The notes under the pieces were generated by a model. The model worked only from the letters and a program-made list of their open reading frames with translations, was not told where the DNA came from and did no database searches. Positions 49,660 to 59,933 of a stretch of 64,000 nucleotides of DNA are shown here, one piece after another. Every line of letters begins with the position of its first letter. Within the stretch, counting starts at the first letter, position 1. The stretch is from Drosophila pseudoobscura (Eukaryota > Arthropoda > Insecta > Diptera > Drosophilidae). The stretch is taken from positions 20,907,001 to 20,971,000 of the forward strand of contig NC_046681.1 of the NCBI RefSeq assembly GCF_009870125.1, in the 5' to 3' direction. The translations under genes were made by a program, and so were the position numbers.

Positions 49660-50070
49660 TACAAAAAGGGGTGGCCTGCCCATATCGGTTCACAAATAAC
49701 GGAGAAAGCTAAGTATTTTTGATTGGGCAAAATGTCCTTGATCCTTGATAACGACTCCATAAAATCAGGGACGATTTTCCGATCACAGGAAGCCGTCGCA
49801 CGTCTCGATCGGGCCACAAAAAGCCGAGAAAACTTAATATACGTGTTTGGAGTCCTTACGGAAGGATCAAGGACATTTTTCTGATCACGGGGGGCCGTCG
49901 CACGTCCCGATCGGGCCACAAATAACGGAGAAAGAAAGTATATTTGTCTGGAAAAAATATCCTTGATCGTTGGTCCTTGAAAAGGACTTCATAAAATCAG
50001 GGACATTTTTCCCAGCACGGGAAGCCGTCGCATGTCCCGATCGGGCCTCAAATAACGGAGAAAACAAAAC
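49660..50070. repeat. Tandem array inside the left palindrome arm
   Basis: Four units of roughly 100-130 bp share 'gccgtcgcacgtc.cgatcgggccacaaa' (quoted in part) and 'ataacggagaaa'. The unit cores are near 49685, 49806, 49908 and 50038. They are separated by 'tccttgatc' and 'aaaatcagggac' phrases. The right arm has the mirror array at 50331-50741. Confidence 0.75.
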
Positions 50071-50330
50071 TGGCTTAACTCGCCAGAATCTGGATGGGAT
50101 ACCAGGCGAACATAATCGGTAGCAAGCAACAGCAGCAATTGCAAAAAAAAATTCGCAGCATACTTTAGGGGGCTCAACATTTTTTAAAAAAATTCATCGA
50201 CCTTCTGCTGATTTCTGTTCGCCTGGTACCCCATCCAGATTTTGGCCATTTCACGCGAGTTTTTTCTTTGTACGGTGGCGCCCGCATTGGGGATTTCTTG
50301 AACTACATTTTTAAGGCCAGTTACAAGCCA

Positions 50331-50741
50331 GTTTTGTTTTCTCCGTTATTTGAGGCCCGATCGGGACATGCGACGGCTTCCCGTGCTGGGAAAAATGTCC
50401 CTGATTTTATGAAGTCCTTTTCAAGGACCAACGATCAAGGATATTTTTTCCAGACAAATATACTTTCTTTCTCCGTTATTTGTGGCCCGATCGGGACGTG
50501 CGACGGCCCCCCGTGATCAGAAAAATGTCCTTGATCCTTCCGTAAGGACTCCAAACACGTATATTAAGTTTTCTCGGCTTTTTGTGGCCCGATCGAGACG
50601 TGCGACGGCTTCCTGTGATCGGAAAATCGTCCCTGATTTTATGGAGTCGTTATCAAGGATCAAGGACATTTTGCCCAATCAAAAATACTTAGCTTTCTCC
50701 GTTATTTGTGAACCGATATGGGCAGGCCACCCCTTTTTGTA
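50331..50741. repeat. Tandem array inside the right palindrome arm
   Basis: Reverse complement of the 49660-50070 array, same four units in mirrored order. Confidence 0.75.
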
Positions 50742-50918
50742 GTTGGGATAGTTTCCCCGATACAGGATACAGCAAGGATGATTATTCAATAGTTTTATTC
50801 ATCATAACTTAACTTAGTATAAATAAATAAACAAGTGGATTACATTTACATATATCTACTATCTAAATGTATAGAGGTACATATGCATGTATCCTTAAAC
50901 CTAACAACAACGAGATCT

Positions 50919-51624
50919 ATCTAGAGTCTAGTAGACAGCGCAGCTGCTCCTTGGTTGCCATGGCCAAAGTCCTTGAGATAGTTGTCGATGGCCAAGTCAA
51001 AAGATGCGGCGGCTTGTTAGATTTGGGCTCTTGCAAAGGATCGCTTCTGTCCTGCTGGATTAAGATTCTGTCTGACTGGGATTCGGTCTTGCGTGGGGAA
51101 ATAAGTCCTCTATGAAGGAAGATATATTTTAATATATATGTATATACAATTATATACTGATTTACTTACGCGTCTCGAAGCTGAAGCCCATAGCGATATA
51201 GCAGCGACATAATGTCTATGGCCAGCAGCAAGACAGCCAGTGGTTGCCACAATCCAGCCAGGAACATATCCCTTGGAACTCCAGAACGGACGAGGAGCTT
51301 CGGAGCAATCACCCGCGGAGTAGGTACCGTGGGACGCAAGGAAGAGGACCATGGCAATGGCTGGACTCAAAGGTCGCACAGGCCAAAGACCACAGCCTTG
51401 CGCGCAGAATCATGTCCCGAGAGGAGCATCGTGGCATCATGGCATCGTGGCCCCGCGTGCAGAATCCGGCGGGAAGTTCGCGATGTCAGCCGGTCGGGCG
51501 CCTGGAGTGGACAGCCGTCATCTAGCGCACACTCGCTCAAATGAACCGGAATAGCAGAAGTTTGAAGTCTCTGGTAAACGATGGTCGGCAAAAGGTTTTC
51601 CTGGCCACCGGAGGGACGGAACTG
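50919..51624 (-). pseudogene. Unrecognised membrane-protein gene remnant, right arm
   Basis: The mirror copy of the left-arm remnant on the minus strand, carrying the same TGA (51369-51367) and the same splice sites. It lacks the leader exon: the sequence corresponding to left-arm 48620-48727 is missing or replaced by about 13 bp, so there is no equivalent of MPRSPTLTPP. It also has a few substitutions, for example Ile to Met in the transmembrane stretch and Pro to Ala upstream. Family unknown. Confidence 0.4.
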
Positions 51625-52079
51625 CTAAAATAAAGCGAAGAGATAAATAAAGTAAATGAATAAATAATAGTTTCATAGTAGTAGTAAACAACAAACTGCT
51701 GGCGCGATGCACGCGATCGTGGATGCAGTAACGATTCGGCAGCACCTCAAATTACCAGAGCGGTGAAAGATACGAAAAAGTGATGATTTAAGCCTCGGGC
51801 CGCTTATCCGTGGTAGGATTGGGGAGCTGTGACATCGGTTTTGAAAATTAGATGTAAACAAAGTAGGTCACGATAAATGTCACTTTTTAACATGGTAACG
51901 ACACGGTAACTACATATTTGTTAACTGTGAACTGCATTTTTATCAATAGGGTATACCCTATACCCGATTTATTTAAAAACTGTCACTTTGCGAGGGCTTT
52001 TGGTTGGTTCATTCACTTTCAAACAATTTCTATTTGGCGCGCACCTCAAAATCGAAGAATATGTAAAGTATCCCTTTAA

Positions 52080-52151
52080 TTCGTCAGTATATTTTTAAAA
52101 TTAAACGGTATATTTCGGTATATTTCTGAGGGTCAGACGGTATATTTTAAC
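52080..52151 (+). promoter_or_regulatory. TATACCG-type promoter module upstream of Trm1
   Basis: Reading towards the gene: 'attcgtcagtatattt', then ACGGTATATTTCGGTATATTT, then GGTCAGACGGTATATTTT, ending 29 bp before the Trm1 ATG. The order and orientation relative to the gene match the modules at cpb and SC35. The GGTCACACT site is degenerate here (GGTCAGACGG). Confidence 0.55.
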
Positions 52152-52179
52152 GATAAATCCGCCACACGTGGATGAACAA

Positions 52180-54060
52180 ATGGAAATTGACGAAGAAAAG
52201 CATCAGGTTGTTGAGGGAAAACATGTCCCATTGCAAGATGCCGTTCCGAAGAATCCCAATGAGCACGTTATCCGCGAGCGCCATGCCGAGATCGTGTCTG
52301 GCGGCAATGTATTTTACAATCCGGTGCAGGAATTCAATCGAGACCTGAGCATCGCCGTTCTGAACGTCTACCAGCAGCGTCTGTCCAAGGAGCGATGCGA
52401 GAAGGCGCTTAAAAAGCAACGCAATCAGGTGCACGGCGAGGAGGAGGCTACTCCGCCGATTCCTACGCCCGTAACGTACGTGGCAGGCACACAGTACGCC
52501 GATGGATTGCGGATTCTGGAGGCTTTGGCTGCGACGGGACTGCGCAGTATACGATATGCCCAGGAGATAGCCGGCGTCCGTCAGATAGTGGCCAACGATC
52601 TGTCGCGTCAGGCCGTCCAATCCATCAACGCCAATGTGCAGCACAACAAAGTGGAGTCGCTGATCGAGGCCAGCCATGCGGATGCCATGTAAGAACCAAG
52701 CGAATCAGAGTCTGCCAACCTTCTATAATAATCGTAATTCCATTGCAGGACGCTGATGTATCTGTCCACCGCTCAGGAGAAACGCTTCGATGCCGTTGAT
52801 CTCGATCCCTACGGCTGTCCGAATCGCTTTCTAGACGGCGCCATGCAGTGCCTGGTAGATGGTGGCCTGCTCCTGGTCACGGCCACCGACATGGCTGTGT
52901 TAGCCGGCAACGCACCGGAGGCCTGCTACGTGAAGTACGGATCGGTGCCACTCCGGATGAAGTGCTGCCACGAGATGGCCCTGCGTATCCTGCTGCACTG
53001 CATAGAGAGTCATGCAAACAGGCATGGCAAGTACATTGAGCCTCTGCTGAGCGTCTCGGCGGACTTCTACGTGCGTATCTTCGTGCGTGTGCATGTGGGC
53101 CAGGCGCAGTGCAAGCTGTCCATGAGCAAACAGTCCTGGCTGTATCAGTGCACAGGCTGCGATACGTACACGCTCCAGCCCCTGGGCATCACCAAACCAA
53201 ATCCCACGGTCGGCAATCCCCAGCAGCTTAAGTATGGCATCCCAACGGGTCCGGCGGTGAACTCCCAATGCGAGCACTGCGGCCACAGGCACCACCTGGG
53301 CGGCCCAATCTGGTCCGCACCCCTACACAACCCGGACTTTGTTAAGGACTTGCTCGATGCAGTGCGGGAGACACCCCTAAGTGCGCTCGGCACACAACGA
53401 CGCATCGTGGGCGTCCTATCCGTGGTTCAGGAAGAACTGTCCGATGTCCCACTATACTACACACCCGACAAGCTGTGCTCCGTGTTAAAGCTGGAGATTG
53501 TGCCCATGCTGAAGTTCAGATCCGCCCTTTTGCATGCCGGCTATCGTGTGTCCTACTCACATGCTTCGAAGAACTCGCTGAAAACAGATGCCCCACCATC
53601 CGTTCTGTGGGACATTCTACGCTGCTGGAGCAAGCGACATCCAGTGCGTCCGGAAAGGATGATTCCAGGTACTCCCTTGCAGGCCATACTGTCGCAGCCC
53701 TGCTCCAGGGATTACGAGTTCGACGAGCTGCATGCCGCGGCCAATCCAAAGAGTCGCCGCTCGGCGCTCTCACGCTTCCAAACCAACCCCGCGCCACACT
53801 GGGGCCCGGGCACAAGGGCTACCATCATGTAAGCCCATCACTCTAAAGCTCTTCGAATATATTGTAGACTTATTCTCTGCTTTTTCAGGATTGGAGAAAA
53901 TAAACTGCCAAAAAGCTATCGCAACCAGAACAAGAAGCAGCGCCATAAAACGTCACAGGAGGTAGTGGGGCCACAAGAGGGGGAACAGGTGGAAGCAGAA
54001 GAGGAGGTGGCAGAGGCACATCTCCCCAAGCAGCCCAAGCTGGACGAAGCGACTGCGTGA
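52180..54060 (+). CDS. Trm1: tRNA (guanine26-N2)-dimethyltransferase Trm1
   Basis: Three exons: 52180-52688, 52749-53828, 53889-54060; 586 residues. It methylates G26 of tRNAs using S-adenosylmethionine, in the nucleus and mitochondria. Visible features: the N-terminal HAEIVSGGNVFYNPVQEFNRDLS block, the SAM-binding motif EALAATGLRSIR (about 113-124), the catalytic DLDPYG (187-192), and the zinc-binding CTGC and CEHC pairs. A Lys/Glu-rich tail ends the protein and may serve nuclear targeting. The ATG at 52180 is the first in frame; an in-frame GTG lies 12 nt before it. The gene converges on the CFAP276-like gene, with 97 bp between stop codons. CAATAAAG near 54100 is the likely poly(A) signal. 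Confidence 0.95.
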
Positions 54061-54157
54061 CGTTGCTTTATGGGGCTGCTTCCTTGTCAAAATTTAATTT
54101 TCAATAAAGTTATACAACACAATTCTCGCCTCCCCCTTTTGATTGAAGGAGGAGGAG

Positions 54158-54791
54158 CTAATAACGGAAGAAGTTGCCATCGGAGGTCTGGCGTGAGAAG
54201 CCATTGTTGACCAATTGATTGTGAACGCCGCTGCAGATGAGCTTGACGCTATGCGGATGAATCTTCTCCTTGCAGCCGCCTGTAAAGGAAGACACGAATT
54301 ATTTAGTTTATGATAATATAGCGCGGACACTTACCAATGCGAAGCGGATGACCCAATGCGTCGTCTTGTTTCCGGCGAATAAAGCGCGTATTGCGCAAAA
54401 CCCTAAATGTCTGATACTTGGCACCGACCTCCTTTGCCCCGCCAGGCGCTGACCAACTACAGATCGCAGTGCACGTCTCGCGCTGCAGCACCGAGTCCAC
54501 CTTCTCCGGGAAGCACTCCCGGCTATGATCGTAGCGTGATTGCAGCTGAAAGTCCAGCGAATCCTTGGGTATGTTCGGGTTACCACGATAACGCTTGCTG
54601 TAGCGCACCGAGTTCATTGTCTGGTGGTAGAACAGACGCTCATGGGGCTCCAGATGTCCATGCCAGGTGCCCGTGTCGCCAAAGGGCGGCGGCGGTGGGG
54701 GTTTTGGAAACTGGCAGATATAGGTGCCCTCCGAGCGCAGATCCGGCTCGTACGAGTCATTGCGCAGCTGCACCGTCGTGTACTTTATCAT
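54158..54791 (-). CDS. CFAP276-like axonemal microtubule inner protein
   Basis: Two exons: 54791-54335 and 54279-54158; 192 residues. Two blocks align by eye with vertebrate CFAP276 (C1orf194): PKDSLDFQLQSRYDHSRECF against PKDDLDFRLAALYNHHTGTF, and the C-terminal KEKIHPHS..LVNNGFSRQTSDGNFF against KESIHSIQ..ATNGGYSRKKDGGFF. CFAP276 lies inside ciliary doublet microtubules, so in flies it would be a sperm-tail or sensory-cilium protein. A proline run (PPPPPPF) sits near residue 33. No transmembrane segment. Good donor (GTAAGT) and acceptor (TTTACAG). I assign the family from two matched motifs and length, not from full alignment. Confidence 0.75.
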
Positions 54792-55049
54792 GATGCTAGA
54801 ATAATTATTTTTCTTTTTATCAACTAAATTTTGAACTGATATATATAGTATGTAACAAGGAACAAAGCAGAGCAGCTTGTAGACTGAATCTCTAATGTGC
54901 CTCTCGGTTGCCCTGCCAAATGTTAAGTCAATAAAACACCCGCCTGCCCTGCTCGAGGCCGATGGAAACGGGTCGTGACACGCGGTGGGGCCAGGTGGTG
55001 AGAAATGCCTACTTCGTCGCATTGCGATGAATATTTATTACATGAAAAT

Positions 55050-55616
55050 TTACAGTCTCGCAGCGTCTTTCTTCCGTTTGCTTTTGATTGTGGGTTGCAG
55101 TATGTTCCCGGTGCGCCAGACCAGACGACGTGCCCACTGATCACAATGTTGGTCCACTTGGCCTTGTCCTCGCACCTTATCTCTCGCAGTCTGATAACAA
55201 GGAAAATTAAAAAAAAAGAACATCTACATCACAAAACCTGAACCGTTTGTTAAAATGATGATTGAACTAATAATTTTAAATGGATTAAAAGACGAAAGTC
55301 AGGTTAATTTATTGGAACGAATGCTTGTAATTAATGTGCAAATATAGTCATTCCCGCCCACTGCAATACTTGTAGTTTTGATTAATCTTCAGCCTCAATT
55401 CAATTCAAAATCGTTTAAAACAAGTTTACTCTCTTTCCAAAAGAAAAAAACAGTAGGGATAGATGAATTCGTTTTTATTCATTATTTTTTTAAGCTGCAA
55501 CATAAGTTTAAATATTAGTTTTCGTTATGTTAGGCACTTACCGCGCTGATCTACGAGATCTGAGAAGTCCAGGCCACAGGAGGTGGTTTAGGGATTCCCG
55601 GAATTGCAGAGTCCAT
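55050..55616 (-). CDS. Possible two-exon small gene with an in-frame UAG
   Basis: On the minus strand ATG at 55616 opens 21 codons (MDSAIPGIPKPPPVAWTSQI..), then UAG at 55553-55551, then three codons to a perfect GCG|GTAAGT donor (exon end 55542). The acceptor at 55191 opens an exon in the same phase that encodes 46 residues (TARDKVRGQGQ to KKDAARL) and stops at 55050, with AATAAA on the gene's strand 11 nt later (55039-55034). The matching phase and the poly(A) signal suggest a real transcript. The UAG makes it either a uORF plus non-coding RNA, a stop readthrough product, or a broken gene. Family not recognised. Confidence 0.3.
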
Positions 55617-56795
55617 TGCGATTCCGTGGTAGTTTTGCTGGAAATGTTTTCGCCTAAACTTAAAATGGACGCCCACCAAACGCCAAGCGGCAACACCAGA
55701 CAGGAAAACACCAACAACGCCAACCAGCAACCAGCAACAAACGACGGGACGAGAGAAGTGAAGTAACAGGAAACCGGAACCGGGAAACGGCAAACAGCCA
55801 AAGAAATAGTCTATATATCCCTTTTTCTCCCACTCTGCTCTGGATCTCGAGTGCAGCAGCAGCAACAGCAACAGCGGTAGCAGCAGCGGAGGCGGGGCGG
55901 CGACAGCGGCTGACAGGAAACGCCAACGGCAACGGCAGCAGCAACAGCAACAGCTACGCGATGTCCGCTCTCGTGTCGTGTTGTCTCTGCTAGCGCTGGA
56001 CGGGGGAAGAAGAAGATGCTCTGATGCCTCTCTGCTGATCTGATCTGATCTCTCCTCTCCTCCCTCGCAATAACCATAACATTATCTTTCAACCGCAACA
56101 CTGCCACACACCAATTTGCCTGCATATATAATAAATGTGTAGAATGAGTGGGAGAAGCTGGTTAATAAGTTTTGTTTGTTAAATTTAAACAAAGAACGAA
56201 CGAACGAAACGGGCAACACAAACGGAACGGAACGAAACAAACAGAGAGAGGGATCAAACTGTTTCTCCTTTAATATTCATTCATTCTCTTGTCTCATTAT
56301 CTTTTTTTGTATTTTACTTCTGGGAATTTCGTAGCCGAGTTATTTTGAGTTTTATTTTGTCTTGTTAATGAAGCACTACACAATTGGCCAATTGCCAAAA
56401 ATAACTAAATGCTACCAAGTATATCAAAATCCCTAGAACACCTCTCTTGCGGTATGGGATGGGCGCATTAAGAACAAACGTATCGGGAGCCCACCTGGTG
56501 AGGTGGGGATCTCATCCTGAACATTATAGTGCGTGTTCTCTAATTGTTTTCCTTGCCAAAACTTAAAATACGTTTTCTATAAATAGTTGTGTAATGTGTA
56601 AGACTGTTCAATTTTTTGTTTGTATACCTGCTGTTCTGGTACAGCATGACAGGATGTGGAGCAAGATCCATGATCGGGATCTCTGTCTTGTGAGCGAGTA
56701 AAAAACTGCAAAACAAAGATGAATACGGATTAAAGATAAATTCCATCCATTAAAGCCATTTCGCACTCACCTCGCACCAATTGGAACGTGGATAA
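55617..56795 (-). other. Probable 5' UTR/promoter of the 55-kb transcript and SC35 3' region
   Basis: 55617-56000 is rich in CAG/CTG-like triplets (Gln/Ala/Val codons in any frame) and looks like a long leader, not a coding exon. 56000-56795 includes the probable SC35 3' UTR: after the SC35 stop there is a GTGAGT donor at about 56768 and an acceptor near 56710 on the minus strand. No other gene seen. Confidence 0.4.
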
Positions 56796-58166
56796 TTAAG
56801 AGCGACTACGACTTCTGGAGGCTCCAACAGCTAAGGCGGATGCTCCGATCCCATTACGACTTTCGCCGCGCACTGGACTGCGCGAGAACTTGGTGCGACG
56901 CTCCGGCGAATGGCTGGCCGCCGACTGAGAGCGCGACCGCGGCGAGTAAGAGCGACGTCGTGGACTACGCGAACGGCGGCGCATAGGTGAACGGGAACGC
57001 GAGCGACGACGACCGCCTCCACCACCACCTCCACCGCCAGCACCACCTCCTCCGCCACCACCACCAGACCCTCCGCCACGACGACCGTTGCTACGAGTGG
57101 GCGACGAGGGACGGCCATAACGAGCCATCTGGACACGGAGCTCCCTGCCATCTAACATGCGACCATCCATTGCCTCCAGTGCGTCCTCAGCATCACGTTT
57201 GTCATAGAACCTGCAGATGGGAGAAATTTAAATATTAGATATGATCAATCTATTCATTTAGACATAAATCTAGCTGGGTTGTGGCATTCGCAGTATGTTG
57301 GCTAGCAGGGTTTTGGTAGGCAACAGTTGCAAGAGAACACAGTTTTTCTAGCATTTTGGCTGAAGAAAATGTCCAGAATGGAAGATGAAACATTTTCAAG
57401 GACAGCGGATAATGCAGAGATGATGTCGAATGAAACCTATTGATAAAATTTATTGTAGCATTCGCAGTATGTTGGCTAGCAGGGTTTTGGTAGGCAACAG
57501 TTGCAAGAGAACACAGTTTTTCTGGCATTTTGGCTGAAGAAAATGTCCAGAATGGAAGCTGAAACATTTTCAAGGACAGCGAATAATGCAGAGATGATGT
57601 CGAATGAAACCTATTGATAAAATTTATTGTAGCATTCGCAGTATGTTGGCTAGCAGGGCTTTGGTAGGCAACAGTTGCAAGAGAACACATTTTATCTGGC
57701 ATCTCATATTGCTTGGAATACGAACATAAAGGGTAATGTGCATATGTTATTTTGTAGCAAGAAATGCAAGATGGTAACCGCCGTTATTTTAAAGAGAAAG
57801 CCCCTTTCTCCGTATGGGAAAACTTACCGCACGAAAGCAAAGCCTCGGCTCTCACGTGTGTAGCGGTCGCGCGGTATGTAAATATCACCGACTTCTCCGC
57901 AACGCTCAAAGACGCGACGCAAGTCCTCTGGAGTCGTGCGATATGTGAGATTGTCGACCTGAAAATATTAAATATCAATTATTTTTATATGCAAAAAGTG
58001 AGAGGTTAGATAACCCGGACAACGTTGTCTGGTCTGACGCAGCCGGCCGCCATTTTGTTCGCGGCGAATTATTTATTTTTGTACTTGCCTTCAGTGACAC
58101 CATGCCATCGATGCGTGGTGGAGGACGGGTGCCGCCCAGTCCCCCAGCACTGCCGCCGTTGCTCAT
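56796..58166 (-). CDS. SC35: SR splicing factor SC35 (SRSF2 orthologue)
   Basis: Three exons: 58166-58089, 57958-57828, 57210-56796; 207 residues. An RNA-recognition motif (about 23-101) carries RNP2 VDNLTY and RNP1 RGFAFVRF (64-71), with the family-typical [24 protein letters not shown] long glycine run follows, then an RS domain ([21 protein letters not shown]) and a C-terminal SRSRSRS. SC35 defines 5' and 3' splice sites in early spliceosomes and localises to nuclear speckles. Intron 1 uses a GC donor (AAG|GCAAGT). Intron 2 contains a 174-bp tandem repeat. The glycine run looks longer than I recall in D. melanogaster. A 3' UTR intron is likely. Confidence 0.94.
57284..57700. repeat. 174-bp tandem repeat in SC35 intron 2
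   Basis: The phrase 'gcattcgcagtatgttggct' begins at 57284, 57458 and 57632: a strict 174-bp period and about 2.4 units with few substitutions. 174 is a multiple of three, and the SC35 sense strand stays open through every unit (58-codon periodic frame with [20 protein letters not shown]). Confidence 0.9.
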
Positions 58167-58273
58167 TATTGTTTAGATTAATAGGATCACTTATAAAATT
58201 AGAAATATTCCAAATATGTAAACGCGTCTGACAGCCTGTTCACAATTTTTTCATTGAGAAAATGGCGTCCCAC

Positions 58274-58283
58274 AGTGTGACCG
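58274..58283 (-). promoter_or_regulatory. Motif-1 type site upstream of SC35
   Basis: CGGTCACACT on the SC35 strand, 108 bp before its ATG. A second GGTCAC lies at 58285-58290 on the plus strand, making a small palindrome GTGACCGCGGTCAC. Confidence 0.6.
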
Positions 58284-58965
58284 CGGTCACATAAAATATA
58301 CCGCCCAACTCTCAGAAATATACCATCTCATTTGAAAAATATACCGTAAATATACTGACGAATTCAAGTTATATTTTACATATTTCTCGTTTTTGATATT
58401 CCGTGGATTAATACTAACTATATAGAACATTTAGCCATGACCACATAGTTTTAACCGATTTATGAATAAATTTTCTACTTGACCGGCACATTAAATACTT
58501 GGCCCTTGATTTTTTTTGCCTTAATTTTTGTTGCTCAACAACAATATAGCGACTCGTATGATGGAAACCCGAGCTTAGCCCACTTAAGCCCCCTATATTT
58601 AAATAGTTCAACTACTCAAGGTAAATGGCGGAAAATATTAACAATTGTACATTCTTATAGATCCATCCTATCCTTCCCTTTAACTTGCCAAACCCCACGA
58701 ATCTTTCATATGAACTGCGCTAAAATGATTACCCCCTTGGCTTATAATGGGTTAATAGTTCTCCGGCAAGCATTGAAACCATATTGCTTAATTTTGATGT
58801 TCCGTCAAATATAATAAGCTACATAGAACAGTTAGCCATGCCCCCATAATTTTATACGATTGACGAATCAATTTTTTACTTGACTGGCCTATTCTAAGTA
58901 CTTGCTTTTATTGAATTTCTACATACCGTTGAAAATGATATTTAATAGATTGATGAAATTTATAA
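58274..58965. repeat. Dispersed repeat, copy D, abutting the SC35 promoter
   Basis: Starts with the motif-1 palindrome and TATACC(G/A) units (about 58298, 58319, 58341), then 'ctgacgaatt', then blocks shared with copies A, B and C: 'agcccacttaagccccctat' (58576), 'atggcggaaaatattaacaa' (58625), 'aatgggttaatagttct' (58747), and ending near 'tacttgcttttattg' (58898). No coding signal. Confidence 0.65.
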
Positions 58966-59933
58966 AATATACCATTATATACCGATTTAACGTAAATAAA
59001 ACATCGATACATATTTTAATGTTTGAGAATAAATGTATTTGTGAGGTGAAGTTTTTTGGACTGGCGAAATAATGTACATAGATGTTGGATTGACATTATT
59101 ATTCTGTTGTTTCATTTACACACACCTCCTTGTTTTACACCCGCAACTTTTGAATGTACTTGTATATATCATTATTGTACAAGGTGGTTGAAAAACACGT
59201 CGATATTTTTGTGCGATATTCAATTTGAATTCGTCACTACAATGGTCTCATGACATCTTTTATATCTGAGATGACCCTTAATCAAGGTTGCATTTGCCAA
59301 CTTACATTTGAAAAGTATAACCATTGACTAACAGCTCTTACTGCAAGCCTTCGACAATTACTCATGTTTAGTATTAGAATACCATTACACTTTATGAAGC
59401 TGGTGAGCTTGTGCCTGCGAACTGTGGCATATCGATAGCAAATAATATCGATGATAATCAATCTTTGTCTCCATGCGTGGCGCTTCAAACGTGTAATAAT
59501 AAAAGATATTACAATCACAGGAATCTATTTACTTGACAGGTATTCAAATTACGCCTGGACACGACAAAAGAATCTCTTACCCGAACCGGTACACACGGCC
59601 TGCAGACAAAGGTTAGATTGAAAGAAAAGCTACTCTTTCTGTCGCCAACAGAAAGTGGTCAGTCCTGGAACTATCGTGCAAAAAAGTTAATTAGTTTCTA
59701 TCAAGACAACAAAGTTATTTGTAGTTATTTATTCTAGCTTTATAGTCTGGCTTAGGCCCCCCGCCTCTCTGCTCGCGAATCAACGAAAGGCGTGTGTTTT
59801 TGTGCCATTCCCAACCGCGTGTGTTTGTGAGTGGACGCAGCGTGAAGAAGAAGCAGAAGTTGAAGGAGGGCGAAAGTGTGTCGCGTGAAAAAAGTGCGAG
59901 ATTTTTCATTGGGCATATTTGAAAGCAGGAACC
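58966..59933 (+). promoter_or_regulatory. Upstream region and leader of Elf
   Basis: AT-rich up to about 59700, with further TATACC units near 58969-58981. The tract from about 59755 to 59933 is less AT-rich and is the likely 5' UTR, ending in the good start context ACCATGG. No other gene seen. Confidence 0.4.

Larger units (their letters stand above)
48555..51750. repeat. Large inverted repeat (palindrome), arms about 1.4-1.5 kb
   Basis: Positions x and y pair with x + y = 100401 from 48728/51673 inward to 50076/50325. No indel occurs over about 1.35 kb and I saw only a handful of mismatches (for example at 49095, 49191, 49338, 49592). A 248-bp spacer (50077-50324) has its own shorter inverted match (about 50089-50114 with 50218-50243). 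Outside 48728 the homology resumes at 48555-48618 against 51687-51747 after an arm-specific insertion. The arms therefore arose by inverted duplication, and are either young or kept alike by gene conversion. Each arm holds the same degenerate two-exon coding remnant and a four-unit tandem array. Confidence 0.95.

Noticed and set aside
55527-55766. Plus-strand frame with a Gln/Asn-rich tail (MDAHQTPSGNTRQ...)
   Set aside because: Only 33 codons after its real ATG, and it lies opposite the better supported minus-strand exon.
57250-57702. The periodic 150-codon frame in SC35 intron 2 as a true gene
   Set aside because: It is a consequence of a 174-bp tandem repeat within an intron bounded by consensus splice sites. 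No start, promoter or poly(A) signal of its own.
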